Assembly (NCBI RefSeq): GCF_900106785.1
Contig: NZ_LT629844.1
Location: forward strand, 503,105-567,104
Length of the DNA: 64,000 nucleotides
Direction: 5' to 3'
Origin: Prevotellamassilia timonensis
Lineage (GTDB): Bacteria > Bacteroidota > Bacteroidia > Bacteroidales > Bacteroidaceae
Shown here one piece after another: positions 24,799-33,220 of this stretch. Under the pieces are notes generated by a model. The model worked only from the letters and a program-made list of their open reading frames with translations, had not been told where the DNA came from and did no database searches. A program made the translations under genes and the position numbers. Every line of letters starts with the position of its first letter. The first letter of the stretch is position 1.

Positions 24799-25041
24799 AT
24801 GAGTAAGGACATGAACGACTACCGGCAGGGTGACACGATATACATCCTGCTGAAGAAAAGCCAGGCGGAGAGCGTGATGGACGAATGGCTGGAGGGTAAC
24901 TGGCAATGTGACCTGACGGCACACCGCAGCCAGAAGAACAAAGGGTGTGTGGTGCTGGAAACTACCGACCTGATGTTTGCGGCACGGATTATCCAGTGGC
25001 ACACTTATGAGAGAGTAACATATAAACGCGAGAAACAATGA
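24799..25041 (+). CDS. Small phage protein, 80 aa
   Basis: Starts MSKDMNDYRQGDTIYILLKK. A mixed alpha/beta pattern with DEWLEGNWQCDLTAHR in the middle; no recognised domain. It overlaps the start of the next gene by 4 nt, which implies translational coupling within the early operon. Confidence 0.65.
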   Translation: MSKDMNDYRQGDTIYILLKKSQAESVMDEWLEGNWQCDLTAHRSQKNKGCVVLETTDLMFAARIIQWHTYERVTYKREKQ

Positions 25042-25295
25042 GCAGTAAGCATCGAATGATATGGCTGACGCCACCAGTTTACGGCAGCAAGGAAGAACGT
25101 ATCGAGAGCCGAGGATATACTTGCGAATACTGTCATGGTCAGGGCGGTTTTTTAGGCGACCGGAGCAGCCCGAACGACAGCGAATGGAAAATCTGCCCCG
25201 TGTGTGAGGGCAGCGGCAAGATGGACGCCGAAGTGACTATAAAGTGGAAACCCAACAAACGAGAAAATGACAAACAAAGAACCCATAAATATTGA
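25038..25295 (+). CDS. Small phage protein with DnaJ-type zinc-finger motifs
   Basis: 85 aa. Two CxxCxGxG repeats, CEYCHGQGGF (about residue 29-38) and CPVCEGSGKM (about 53-62), form one DnaJ-type zinc centre. Such small proteins are frequent in phage early regions and probably mediate protein contacts. It is coupled to the gene before (ATGA overlap) and overlaps the leader of the next gene. Confidence 0.75.
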   Translation: MSSKHRMIWLTPPVYGSKEERIESRGYTCEYCHGQGGFLGDRSSPNDSEWKICPVCEGSGKMDAEVTIKWKPNKRENDKQRTHKY

Positions 25296-25299
25296 CACA

Positions 25300-25575
25300 A
25301 TGAAAGTTTTAGACGAGTTGAAAGCGTGGCTGAACGCAGAGCGCAAGGCCCGCAACGAGAAAAAGGCTGCGAAGAAAGCAGCAGCCTTGGTTAGAGAGAG
25401 CGAAGCGATAGTTCAGGCTCGCGAGTTTAGCGGTGAGGTGTATGTGTGTTTCAACAACGTGCCTATACTGCCAGCCGACGGGCTGACCTGGGACGTGCCG
25501 ACGACACTTGCCGTGGCGAGAGAGGCGTGGCTGAAATGGAAAGAAAAGGAGGCGGAGCATGAACCACGTCGATAA
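25300..25575 (+). CDS. Small phage early protein, Lys/Ala-rich N-terminus
   Basis: 91 aa from ATG 25300 (MKVLDELKAWLNAERKARNE). The first 40 residues are a basic/Ala-rich helix; the rest (EVYVCFNNVPILPADGLTWD) is a small globular part. An in-frame ATG at 25267 would add 11 residues. The later start is preferred because AACCCATAAA..GACAATG matches the leader before the DUF3164 gene at 25984. No family recognised. Confidence 0.6.
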   Translation: MKVLDELKAWLNAERKARNEKKAAKKAAALVRESEAIVQAREFSGEVYVCFNNVPILPADGLTWDVPTTLAVAREAWLKWKEKEAEHEPRR

Positions 25576-25960
25576 CTACGGGAAGTTCTACAAGCTGCTG
25601 AAGCTGCTTCCCGGCGCAGACAAGGAGACCTTGGTGCGGCAGTTTACCAACGAGAGAACAGAGCACCTGCGGCAGATGACCCAGACAGAGTATGAGCTGA
25701 TGTGCAAGGAAATGGAACGTGTGGCGGGCTACGACGAACGTCGTGCCGCTCTGCTGAAGGCGAAGCGCAAGGCGCGTAGTGGCGTGCTACACCAGATGCA
25801 GCTGTGGGGTGTGAACACGGCAGACTGGAAAGCCGTGGACCGCTTCTGCGAGGACAAACGGATAGCGGGCAAGGCTTTCCGCTTCCTAAACAGCGAGGAA
25901 CTGGCAACCCTGAACACTAAACTACGTGCCATGAACCGCAAGAAGAAAGAAAACGAGTAA
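25559..25960 (+). CDS. gemA: GemA-like regulator (Mu gp16 family)
   Basis: 133 aa. Layout and motifs fit the phage GemA/gp16 family: an N-terminal helical stretch (YGKFYKLLKLLPGADKETLVRQF), then LHQMQLWGVNTADWKAVDRFC and the C-terminal LNSEELATLNTKLRAM. In Mu this protein modulates host gene expression and DNA topology early in infection. It overlaps the preceding gene by 17 nt. Confidence 0.75.
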   Translation: MNHVDNYGKFYKLLKLLPGADKETLVRQFTNERTEHLRQMTQTEYELMCKEMERVAGYDERRAALLKAKRKARSGVLHQMQLWGVNTADWKAVDRFCEDKRIAGKAFRFLNSEELATLNTKLRAMNRKKKENE

Positions 25961-25983
25961 TGAACCCATAAAAAGAAAAGACA

Positions 25984-26649
25984 ATGGAAACAAAGAACGA
26001 GACAGTGGACCCCTTGAAGGGTATGACAAAGGAGCAGCGTGCCGAGCTGTTAGCACGGCTGCAGACCGAGGCCAAGAACGACCGCATGGCGAAGCGCGAG
26101 AGCTACGAGGCACTGCGTGGGCAGTTTATGCATGACGTGCTGGGCAGAGTGGAGAACTTGGAGAGTGAGGTTTCGGGCTTCAAGAAATGGCTTGACGACG
26201 AGGTGACGGCTTTCACGAAACTCATGCGCGAGTATGGCGCTGTGAAGAACGAGAGCCAGCAGAGCTACACGATCACTGACGGGGACTTCAAGCTTGAGGT
26301 GAAGTTTAACAAGGTGAAGGGTTTTGACGAGCGTGCAGACCTTGCGGCCGAGCGTCTTGTGGACTACCTGAAGCGCTACATGGAGGCGAGCGAGAAGGGT
26401 GTGGAGGACCCGATGTACCAGATGGCGATGACGCTTCTGGAACGCAACAAGACGGGCGACCTGGACTACAAGAGCATCTCGAAGCTTTATGAGCTGGAGG
26501 ACCGCTTTGACGAGGAGTATGCAGAAATCATGCGTCTGTTCAAGGAAGCCAATGTGGTTCAGACCACGGCGACGAACTACTACTTCTCTAAGCGCAATCC
26601 GGAGAACGGCGTGTGGAGCCGCATAGAGCCGAGCTTCTGCAGGTTGTGA
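25984..26649 (+). CDS. DUF3164-family phage protein
   Basis: 221 aa. It matches the DUF3164 pattern of Mu-like phages: a helical N-terminus (YEALRGQFMHDVLGRVENLESEVSGFKKWL), a central beta segment with SYTITDGDFKLEVKFNKVKGFDERAD, and a C-terminal region ending in ENGVWSRIEPSFCRL. The biochemical role is not known. Last gene of the early operon, followed by a terminator. Confidence 0.8.
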   Translation: METKNETVDPLKGMTKEQRAELLARLQTEAKNDRMAKRESYEALRGQFMHDVLGRVENLESEVSGFKKWLDDEVTAFTKLMREYGAVKNESQQSYTITDGDFKLEVKFNKVKGFDERADLAAERLVDYLKRYMEASEKGVEDPMYQMAMTLLERNKTGDLDYKSISKLYELEDRFDEEYAEIMRLFKEANVVQTTATNYYFSKRNPENGVWSRIEPSFCRL

Positions 26650-26707
26650 TGATGTGCTGGGCCTTTTTGAGCCTTTCTGAGCCTTTGGAGGGCGCAAGAT
26701 GAATAAA

Positions 26708-26736
26708 GCCACCTAAATATGAGCGATTTAGGTGGC
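26708..26736 (+). terminator. Early-operon terminator
   Basis: GCCACCTAAAT (26708-26718), 7-nt loop, ATTTAGGTGGC (26726-26736), followed by TTTTTG. It starts 59 nt after the DUF3164 stop. Confidence 0.9.
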
Positions 26737-26743
26737 TTTTTGC

Positions 26744-26773
26744 TTGCGGTTTAAGGGGAAAAGTTTATTTTTG
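26744..26773 (+). promoter_or_regulatory. Promoter of the small gene at 26780
   Basis: TTG at 26744-26746, 19-nt spacer, TATTTTTG at 26766-26773. The transcript start would be at or just before the ATG at 26780, so the mRNA is nearly leaderless. It begins right after the early terminator, making this gene a separate, probably middle, transcription unit. Confidence 0.65.
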
Positions 26774-26779
26774 CAGACT

Positions 26780-27049
26780 ATGAAAAAAGGAAGGAATAAA
26801 GAGCTGATAAAGCTGAGGGACGAGGCTCTGTACCGCCGTTACTATTACTGGACGGAGGTGCAGCGCCTACGTTTTGATGATGCCCTGAAGCTTCTTTCAG
26901 AACGTGAGTTCTTTATTTCGGAAGAGCGCATCATGAGCATCATCAGACGTAAGTGCAGGGAGGGCGGTATGGTAAACGTGAAGCCACTGCCGAAGGTGAA
27001 GGTCCCTCGGCTTACCGCGAGCCAGCTGGAGCTATTCCCGACGCTGTGA
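26780..27049 (+). CDS. Small phage HTH-like protein, candidate middle or late regulator
   Basis: 89 aa, strongly basic and helical: RDEALYRRYYYWTEVQRLRFDDALKLL, then EFFISEERIMSIIRRK, which reads like a helix-turn-helix. It is common in Bacteroidetes Mu-like phages without a firm function. It has its own promoter between early and late blocks, the place where Mu encodes Mor and C activators. Its last 18 nt overlap the end of the convergent gene at 27032. Confidence 0.6.
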   Translation: MKKGRNKELIKLRDEALYRRYYYWTEVQRLRFDDALKLLSEREFFISEERIMSIIRRKCREGGMVNVKPLPKVKVPRLTASQLELFPTL

Positions 27050-27493
27050 GAGAAGAGCAGACTCGTCGTGGATGGTGAACGAAAAGATGTACTCATAGAC
27101 CTTTATGCCACCGGGCATAGAATAGAAACGCGACTTGGTGCGTATCATCGGCGACATATATCCGAATGGGCGGAAACACTGCAATGCGGTGTAGAGGCTG
27201 TTTGCCATTTGCAAACGCTCTGCCACCTTTGACTCGGTTCCCGATCCGTAGTGCGTGTCGTCATAGCAATCGACGGCGAGACGTACAGAGAACTGCACCT
27301 GCCCCTTCTGGGCTCCCATGCCGACATTGGTCCAATCGGCTTCGAGATTGCCGATGAGGACGCACGGAAAGGTGACCGGGTAGGCATCTTCCTCAATGCC
27401 TGCCTCCAACTGACCACAGTCTTCGTCAACGAGTGAGAGACCGGTCATTTTGTTAGTGATGAGTTCGATAATGAGTTTGAACAATTCTTCCAT
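27032..27493 (-). CDS. Head-tail joining / tail-completion-like protein
   Basis: 153 aa. Starts MEELFKLIIELITNKMTGLSLVDED, with central strands VTFPCVLIGNLEADWTNVGMGAQKGQVQFSVRL and KVYEYIFSFTIHDES near the end, a pattern seen in tail-terminator or neck proteins. It is the last gene of the leftward block, after the G-like gene, the place of joining proteins in Mu-like phages. Assigned by position and fold pattern. Confidence 0.5.
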   Translation of the reverse strand: MEELFKLIIELITNKMTGLSLVDEDCGQLEAGIEEDAYPVTFPCVLIGNLEADWTNVGMGAQKGQVQFSVRLAVDCYDDTHYGSGTESKVAERLQMANSLYTALQCFRPFGYMSPMIRTKSRFYSMPGGIKVYEYIFSFTIHDESALLSQRRE

Positions 27494-27500
27494 AATGATT

Positions 27501-28121
27501 TTATTTTTCAGAGTTTAATATCTTGATAATTTCCTGTTTAGTGCGTTCGTGTATCATGTCCTGCAGCTCGCGGCTATCTCCGAGGAACTGTCGCTGTGGG
27601 ATATGTACGGAGAGTTTCTTCTTTTTTGTGAGAGCGAGGGCACGCCACTTCTGTGCGCGTGGATTTGCAGCAGCCTCGTCGGTACGTTTCTTTTTGCTTT
27701 TCTTGGAGGCGTTGCGCTTGATGCCCGCCTCGCGATAGAACATGGCCCATGCGAAGCGTCGCATCTTAGGCGTGACAGAGGGGTGGAGTGTTCCTCCCCA
27801 GTTGTGTATGGGAGCATATAGCAGGTCGTTTGCCACCTTGACGCGATAGTCTGACGGCGTGTATTTTATGGACGCGAACAGATGGTTGCGTGAGGAAAGT
27901 AGCGGTCCATAGCGCGATGCTGCCGTCTTGCCTCCTGCGAGCTGCCTCCCGGTAGTTTGCCAATGGTGGACCCCACCATTGACAAAGGCACTGATGCGGA
28001 AACTGTTCTGGAAGAAGTCCTTTGCCATACGCCCTGCAATGACGGGGAGGCGCCTTCGCATAAGATGGTCGATTTGCTTACTATGCGATTTTAGTTGTTT
28101 TGAGAAATCCTTTAATTCCAT
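27501..28121 (-). CDS. Virion morphogenesis protein (Mu gpG-like, phage_tail_S)
   Basis: 206 aa. The family motifs are visible: FFQNSFRISAFVNGGVHHWQTTGRQ early, YTPSDYRVKVANDLLYAPIHNWGG in the middle and PQRQFLGDSRELQDMI near the end. In Mu, gpG is needed for assembly at the head-tail interface. The start at 28121 (MELKDFSKQL) drops a 39-residue Arg/His-rich extension and leaves a 10-nt overlap with the membrane-protein gene upstream. Confidence 0.85.
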   Translation of the reverse strand: MELKDFSKQLKSHSKQIDHLMRRRLPVIAGRMAKDFFQNSFRISAFVNGGVHHWQTTGRQLAGGKTAASRYGPLLSSRNHLFASIKYTPSDYRVKVANDLLYAPIHNWGGTLHPSVTPKMRRFAWAMFYREAGIKRNASKKSKKKRTDEAAANPRAQKWRALALTKKKKLSVHIPQRQFLGDSRELQDMIHERTKQEIIKILNSEK

Positions 28122-28363
28122 ACCATTGGGAATAAGACGTAAAACATGAGTGCTGCGATGATGCCGCCGAGAACGGTGCAGAGCCAGTCTGTCCAGTCCC
28201 AGAGGTTGCCATTTAGGCGGTCTTTGAGTTCGAGGCACGATGCAGCGACGGCTGCGGCATATATGGCAGCATAGAAAGAACCGGCAAGTGTGGCGACGAT
28301 GAAGCCACCGATGAGATGCTTGTATCGGTTAGACGCTGCGAAAAAAGAGAAAAATTTGTTCAT
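28112..28363 (-). CDS. Small membrane protein with two predicted helices
   Basis: 83 aa. Hydrophobic helices at about 17-38 (HLIGGFIVATLAGSFYAAIYAAAVA) and 60-80 (WLCTVLGGIIAALMFYVLFPMV), with a polar loop containing DRLNGNLWDWTDWL. The KHLIGGF..KE/D..DW pattern resembles small periplasmic or holin-like phage proteins. The position inside the head block is unusual for a holin. Confidence 0.6.
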   Translation of the reverse strand: MNKFFSFFAASNRYKHLIGGFIVATLAGSFYAAIYAAAVAASCLELKDRLNGNLWDWTDWLCTVLGGIIAALMFYVLFPMVWN

Positions 28364-28445
28364 AACGCTTGTTTATTAAATTATTATTATTAACTTTGCG
28401 ACAGCTTCGATGAGAAGTTAGCATGTGCTACGGCACGTTGCATCG

Positions 28446-28471
28446 CGGGGAGGTCTGCAAAGGCTTCCCCG
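28446..28471 (-). terminator. Hairpin between the F-like gene and the membrane-protein gene
   Basis: CGGGGAGG and CTTCCCCG pair around a 10-nt loop, in the 117-nt gap after the F-like stop. It could attenuate or process the leftward late transcript. Confidence 0.4.
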
Positions 28472-28480
28472 TAGTTATTT

Positions 28481-29845
28481 TTAGTTGTAGTAGAATTTAC
28501 GGTCTTTATAGAACAATCTGACATTGCCTTTTTCGTAAATCCAAACCTCGTTGACTTCCTGTCCTGGCAAATGTATTCTTGCCATGACCGCTTTTCGTAT
28601 GAAGCGGTCGGAGCATCCCTTTGTATTATTGATAACAACACGTGAGGACTGCTGTAGTCCATGGGATAGCATGTGTCCGACTTTCTTTTTGTTCCACGGC
28701 TTGACAAAGCCCTCATACTCGTAGAATACGCCATCGACAGAGAAGTCGGGGCATTTGTTTTCGTATTTTGTACCAATGAGCGAACCATAAATTTGTTTGT
28801 ATTCCTCGGACTTGCAGTGTAATCGCGGAGTCATACGAACCTCGTGTCCCATTTTTGCGAGCTGTAGGCAGATGCGCTTCATGTCCTTGTAGTCGGCTTT
28901 GTCCTTGTCGATGTCGGGATGCACATATAGTTTGCCCCCATTTTTGAAATTATGCTCCAACTTAAAACCGTCCGATGACATACGACTTATGCAGGCGTTG
29001 ATGTACGGGCAGTTATAGCAGTCCTTTGCCCTATTGGTAAAGACGCTGCGCAGTGTGTCCTTGAATCCCGGCTTGTAGAAACTACATGAGGCGCATGATT
29101 TTGGGAAGTAGGGATGCGACTGTGCGAACACAGCCCCGTCAGTTCCTGGATTGGAATCGAGTCCGGGCTGCGGATTGCTTGCCTTGTCGGAAGAAGGCGT
29201 AGCGGTGCATGGTTCGTCGGTGGATGTAAGCGAGCACTTGCAGTTCCATCGGTCGCCCGGTCGGTGTTCGTTCCAGAACGGGTCGTTGATGGGTCGGACC
29301 GTGTTCCAAAAGAGCTGATGGTCGGCGCCCGGATTGGGCGATGTGGATGGCATCCATTTGAGGTTGGGCAGTACGTCTGCCTCCCGTAGGAACTGCTGCC
29401 AGTCGGCTGCCTGGTGTGCCCGAATAACCGCCGTGTCGTATTCGGTGCGCAGCCATGCCCCACACTGATGCGAGGCGATGGGCAGAACATCGTTTGCCCA
29501 CTGATTGAGCGGCTTTAAATCGCCGTTTGAATCGGTGAGAAGTCTTGCCATATCAGATTGCATACGGTGGACCTTGAAGGCAGAGAAGACCTCGTTGGAA
29601 TGGCGGAGCGCCTGACGGAAGTCGTCATCCAGGTCGGGCACATCGGCTGCAGCCATGCCCTGGGTTGTAGCCTCATTGAATCTGCGCAGGATGGCACGGA
29701 ACAGTTCGGGCGAAAGGTCGGCGTGAGACTGAGTCTTGCCCCGACGGTAGATGTCGTGGAGAACCTGCGCGATGAAATCGTCTGAGAACTCCATGGACGC
29801 AGCCACATCATCGGCCTTGGCCTGGTAGAGATTGTTGACTACCAC
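28481..29845 (-). CDS. Minor head protein (Mu gpF-like) with C-terminal nuclease-toxin-like domain
   Basis: 454 aa. Residues about 1-200 form the Mu F head-morphogenesis domain (QWANDVLPIASHQCGAWLRTEYDTAVIRAHQAADW, then NDPFWNEHRPGDRWNCKCSL). A Pro/Ser linker and a Cys-rich stretch (CASCSFYK, CYNCPYINACIS) follow. The last 150 residues (ICLQLAKMGHEVRMTPRLHCK, then CPDFSVDGVFYEYEGFVKPW, then RVVINNTKGCSDRFIRKAVM) resemble the phage-BECR/CdiA-type RNase toxin domains often fused to minor head proteins. The protein enters the capsid and possibly the host with the DNA. It overlaps the portal gene by 7 nt. Confidence 0.75.
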   Translation of the reverse strand: MVVNNLYQAKADDVAASMEFSDDFIAQVLHDIYRRGKTQSHADLSPELFRAILRRFNEATTQGMAAADVPDLDDDFRQALRHSNEVFSAFKVHRMQSDMARLLTDSNGDLKPLNQWANDVLPIASHQCGAWLRTEYDTAVIRAHQAADWQQFLREADVLPNLKWMPSTSPNPGADHQLFWNTVRPINDPFWNEHRPGDRWNCKCSLTSTDEPCTATPSSDKASNPQPGLDSNPGTDGAVFAQSHPYFPKSCASCSFYKPGFKDTLRSVFTNRAKDCYNCPYINACISRMSSDGFKLEHNFKNGGKLYVHPDIDKDKADYKDMKRICLQLAKMGHEVRMTPRLHCKSEEYKQIYGSLIGTKYENKCPDFSVDGVFYEYEGFVKPWNKKKVGHMLSHGLQQSSRVVINNTKGCSDRFIRKAVMARIHLPGQEVNEVWIYEKGNVRLFYKDRKFYYN

Positions 29846-31215
29846 TCTAAATCCGCCCCGCCCTGCTGCGGGGCTTTTGCGAAAAAAGAGCGCAGCCAGT
29901 TTTTGAAAGACCTTTTTTGTTTTGGCGACGGTTGGGAGTTGTTTTTGTCGTCGCTGTTTTCGGGTTCGTCATCATCATCGGCAGGGAACTGCTGCTTGGC
30001 AATGGAGGCAAGCGCCTCCTTTTTTTGTTGCTGTTCGGCTTTCAGTTTGTCGTAATCGGCAGGTTTTTCGACACCGAACTCCTCATAGAGATAGTCGTCG
30101 GAGACAGGCAGCTGAAAGTTGGCGCGCAGCTGCGTGAGTATGTTCATCTTTGTGGAAGGGTCGATGTCCTTCTGCTCGGGGAAACAGAACTCTCCGCCAA
30201 AGGTATTGATGCCCATGCGCTGGAATATGTCCGTCATGTCATAATTGAGCACATCGAGGATGTATCGTCTGTCGGCCTGCGCCACTCGGTCCTCCACCTT
30301 CTTATGTACCGTGCCGAGCGCCTGCGTTCCGTTTTCTGAGGACTCGGTGGTGAGCGTGTTTCCGAGTATGAGCTTTGAAATCTCGTTGTTGCAGCGCTCG
30401 CAGAGTCTCTCATAGACATCTGCCGACCCCGTCTTGTTGCCCGCCTCAACGAGGTTTAGCGTGGTGTCCTTGCCATGCACGAAAACTGCGAGCGAGCCGG
30501 CATTGTATGCATCGTCGATGGCTCGCTGTCGTGAGTCTTCGTCATCGGTCTCGTAAGTGTACTCCTGAATGGGCATGCCAAAGACCTCGGAGAACTGTGA
30601 CCAGTCGCCCGTGGTGTTGCGCTTGTATATGACCCATGGTGCAGCCTTGGCGAGGAGTCCGAGGTCAGATGGCGATCCGATGAAAAGCAGGTCGGGGTAT
30701 TCGTCCCATGAGGTGCCGGTGATGTCGGTCTGGTGTCGCAGTATGAGTCGGCGCACAGGGTCGGCGTGCTTTCTTGGGATGAGGTCGTAATCGACCCATT
30801 CGCCCTGGCGATAGAACTGGCAGAGGGAAAAGCCCCACATCTTTGCATCTATAATGTCGGTGACGAGTCGTGAGAACCATGGTGACTTTATCTGCTCGTT
30901 GACAGAGTCGTCAGGCTTTCCGTCTCTCCAGAACTCGATATCGGAACAGAGCACGGCATTGCGTCGCTTCTCGATGACGCAGGAGAGGTGTGTGTCCATG
31001 AGTATGTCAGAGTAAAGGTCGTAGAGTTTGTATCGTCGCGAGAAATCGACATCCTCTGCCGCCCGGACAGCCGAAGTGAAGTCGGCGATGTCGATGCCGA
31101 AGCGCTTTGGCTGCGTGAGCACAATGACATTGGGGCGCTGCTGTCCCTGCTGCGGAATGTTTCCGCCAATGGTGATTTTGCCCTTTGGGGCTTTGCTATA
31201 CTTTCGTTTTGTCAT
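29839..31215 (-). CDS. Portal protein (Mu gp29-like, DUF935)
   Basis: 458 aa, a typical portal length. DUF935 motifs are visible: DTHLSCVIEKRRNAVLCSDIEF, AKMWGFSLCQFYRQ, YKRNTTGDWSQFSEVFGMPIQEY and EISKLILGNTLTTESSENGTQALG. It forms the ring at the capsid vertex through which DNA passes. The C-terminus is low-complexity (Lys/Gln, then Asp/Glu). Between the DUF1320 and F-like genes, as in Mu. Confidence 0.9.
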   Translation of the reverse strand: MTKRKYSKAPKGKITIGGNIPQQGQQRPNVIVLTQPKRFGIDIADFTSAVRAAEDVDFSRRYKLYDLYSDILMDTHLSCVIEKRRNAVLCSDIEFWRDGKPDDSVNEQIKSPWFSRLVTDIIDAKMWGFSLCQFYRQGEWVDYDLIPRKHADPVRRLILRHQTDITGTSWDEYPDLLFIGSPSDLGLLAKAAPWVIYKRNTTGDWSQFSEVFGMPIQEYTYETDDEDSRQRAIDDAYNAGSLAVFVHGKDTTLNLVEAGNKTGSADVYERLCERCNNEISKLILGNTLTTESSENGTQALGTVHKKVEDRVAQADRRYILDVLNYDMTDIFQRMGINTFGGEFCFPEQKDIDPSTKMNILTQLRANFQLPVSDDYLYEEFGVEKPADYDKLKAEQQQKKEALASIAKQQFPADDDDEPENSDDKNNSQPSPKQKRSFKNWLRSFFAKAPQQGGADLEW

Positions 31216-31237
31216 AATCAGAATTTTTAATTGTCAG

Positions 31238-31663
31238 TTACCAGTGATTGACCCGTTTGGGGTTGCTTTTCAAGCGGAATGGCGCATGTGCAGCACGCAC
31301 CTCCTCGGGCAGTAGCGGTGCCCCCTGGATGGAGATGTCCTCTGCGGCGACCGCCTTCATCCACTCGACTGCCCGGTCGTAGCGGTCCTTGCGCAACTGT
31401 GAGAGTTTCTGCGGGTTGTGAATACAGAAGATGTGGTATACGGCGATGTCTATGACCATCATGAGTACGAGCTGGAGTCGATCGGCCCCAGTGGCCGCGA
31501 AGATACGGTCGCAGTCGTATCGTTTGGAGAGATAGCACCTCATTTCGGCGATGGCCCGATCCTCACAAATCTCGATGACCGATTCGTCGGCTCTGGTGAG
31601 CGCATCGAGAATCTCTCGGTGAATGGAGGCATCGTAGTCGGAAAGTTGTACGAATTGGCTCAT
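31238..31663 (-). CDS. DUF1320 phage protein (Mu gp36-like)
   Basis: 141 aa. Starts MSQFVQLSDYDASIHREILDAL, then MRCYLSKRYDCDRIF and MVIDIAVYHIFC, fitting the DUF1320/gp36 head-completion family. In Mu the gene lies after the capsid gene; here it lies between terminase and portal, one of several reorderings in this block. Confidence 0.75.
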   Translation of the reverse strand: MSQFVQLSDYDASIHREILDALTRADESVIEICEDRAIAEMRCYLSKRYDCDRIFAATGADRLQLVLMMVIDIAVYHIFCIHNPQKLSQLRKDRYDRAVEWMKAVAAEDISIQGAPLLPEEVRAAHAPFRLKSNPKRVNHW

Positions 31664-31681
31664 ATATACATTGTTTAGAAT

Positions 31682-33214
31682 TTATAATCTTCGTTTGTTG
31701 CGTGTGCGTATGTCGGCACGCGAGCGTGTGACCGGTGGTTCGGCCCTGTGCTGAATCTCGTCGATGATGCGATTGCCGCCCTCTACGGCATCAGGACCGT
31801 CGGCCGGATAGCGTAGGGAGAGGGTGAAGAGCGTGAACTGGTCGAGGAGTTCCTTCATGTGGGGATTGTCGCGTTCCGCCTCGTTGAGTATGAGATTACC
31901 GGCACGGTTCATCGGTTCCAGATTGGCCTCGATGCGTGTTGCCTTGTCGGTTTTCTTCTCCTCGTCTCCTCGTATGTAGAGCTGTACGCCCTGCTCGCGT
32001 CGCACCTTGGCGACGAGCGGCTTAAATACCTGCTGAAAGAACGGGTCCTGAAGTTTGTTGTTCTCCATGTAGCAATAGACAGGAGCACGCCCTCCGACAA
32101 ATGCGAGCAGCTGCACATACCAGTCGATGAACTCGGCATTGAGCGCCTGAGCCAAAAACGTCTTTATGACGTACAGCTTGCCTGAGAGCTTGCCGAGGAG
32201 TGAGACCGTCTTGAACGACTTGCCTTTTTTGCCCTTGCCTTCGCCCGGAGCGGGGTCGCCGTAAGCCACGAGGAACTTGAACTTGGAGAGCGGCGGCACC
32301 TTTCCGAACGCCATCTCGGAGAATATCTCGCCCTCTGAGATGGGGTTGTTGAAGTACTCGCCCTGCGCTGACTTCTTGGAAATCTTGGCGAGAACACGGT
32401 CGATGTGCTCCTCAGAGTTTTTCTCGGGCCATGTGGAGTGTCCGTCCTTGTCGCGGATATTAACGATGTCCCAATGGTCGGCCATTGCTCCTGCGCGTAC
32501 GACACAGCAGTCCTTGGCGATGATGTTGCCGCAGAAGAGCACCAGTGTAGGCTCAGAGACGGAGCGCGTTGGGTAAAGCGCCTTCTCCCACCAGTCCCAT
32601 CGTTTCTGTATGATGTCGGGATTGAGCGTGTCCTGGTCGGTATCGAAGTCATCGACAATCAACACATCCGGGCGTACGGCATCCTTTCGGGAGCCACGTG
32701 GTGACTGTCCTGCACCGAGTGCCCGGAAAGCCACGCCCTGCTTGGTGATGAACTCGTCCTCCGTCCATGAGCCGAGCGACTGCTGCTTTCCGTAGTAGGC
32801 GATGATGCGCCCGTTGGCTTCGAGGTTGGCCCGGAACGGGTCGAGCAGTCGGACGGCATTGTCGAATGAATTGGATGTGAGTATGACATTTCGTTTAAGC
32901 CCTGTGAGTGTGAGGTACATGATGCAGAACATGGCACAAGTGGACTTGGCGAGCTCTCGGCTCCATGAGATTACCTCGAACCACTCGGGATTGGAGAGAA
33001 TGCGTCGTATGGCCCTTTTCTGAAAAGGTGCGAACTCATACTGTGCGAAGTTCGGGAAAAAGAATTTTATCCATTCGAGCGGGCGTGCTTCAAGCCATGC
33101 ACGGTGCTTCTGTATTTCGGCCTGTGACATGGATCGATCTACTGGCGTTGCGCGCGCGATGTTGTCCTTGAACTTTTCCCAGTTTTGTAGTGCTATACGG
33201 TCAGTCTGTTTCAT
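31682..33214 (-). CDS. Terminase large subunit (Mu gp28-like)
   Basis: 510 aa. The N-terminal ATPase has a variant Walker A (SWSRELAKSTCAMF, near residue 80-92), a Walker B region VLIVDDFDTDQD and motif III near LVLFCGNIIA. The C-terminal RNase-H-like nuclease has YGDPAPGEGKGKKGKSFKTV (first metal Asp) and EGGNRIIDEIQH near the end. It packages DNA, in Mu-like phages including flanking host DNA. Confidence 0.9.
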   Translation of the reverse strand: MKQTDRIALQNWEKFKDNIARATPVDRSMSQAEIQKHRAWLEARPLEWIKFFFPNFAQYEFAPFQKRAIRRILSNPEWFEVISWSRELAKSTCAMFCIMYLTLTGLKRNVILTSNSFDNAVRLLDPFRANLEANGRIIAYYGKQQSLGSWTEDEFITKQGVAFRALGAGQSPRGSRKDAVRPDVLIVDDFDTDQDTLNPDIIQKRWDWWEKALYPTRSVSEPTLVLFCGNIIAKDCCVVRAGAMADHWDIVNIRDKDGHSTWPEKNSEEHIDRVLAKISKKSAQGEYFNNPISEGEIFSEMAFGKVPPLSKFKFLVAYGDPAPGEGKGKKGKSFKTVSLLGKLSGKLYVIKTFLAQALNAEFIDWYVQLLAFVGGRAPVYCYMENNKLQDPFFQQVFKPLVAKVRREQGVQLYIRGDEEKKTDKATRIEANLEPMNRAGNLILNEAERDNPHMKELLDQFTLFTLSLRYPADGPDAVEGGNRIIDEIQHRAEPPVTRSRADIRTRNKRRL

Positions 33215-33220
33215 ACGCTG

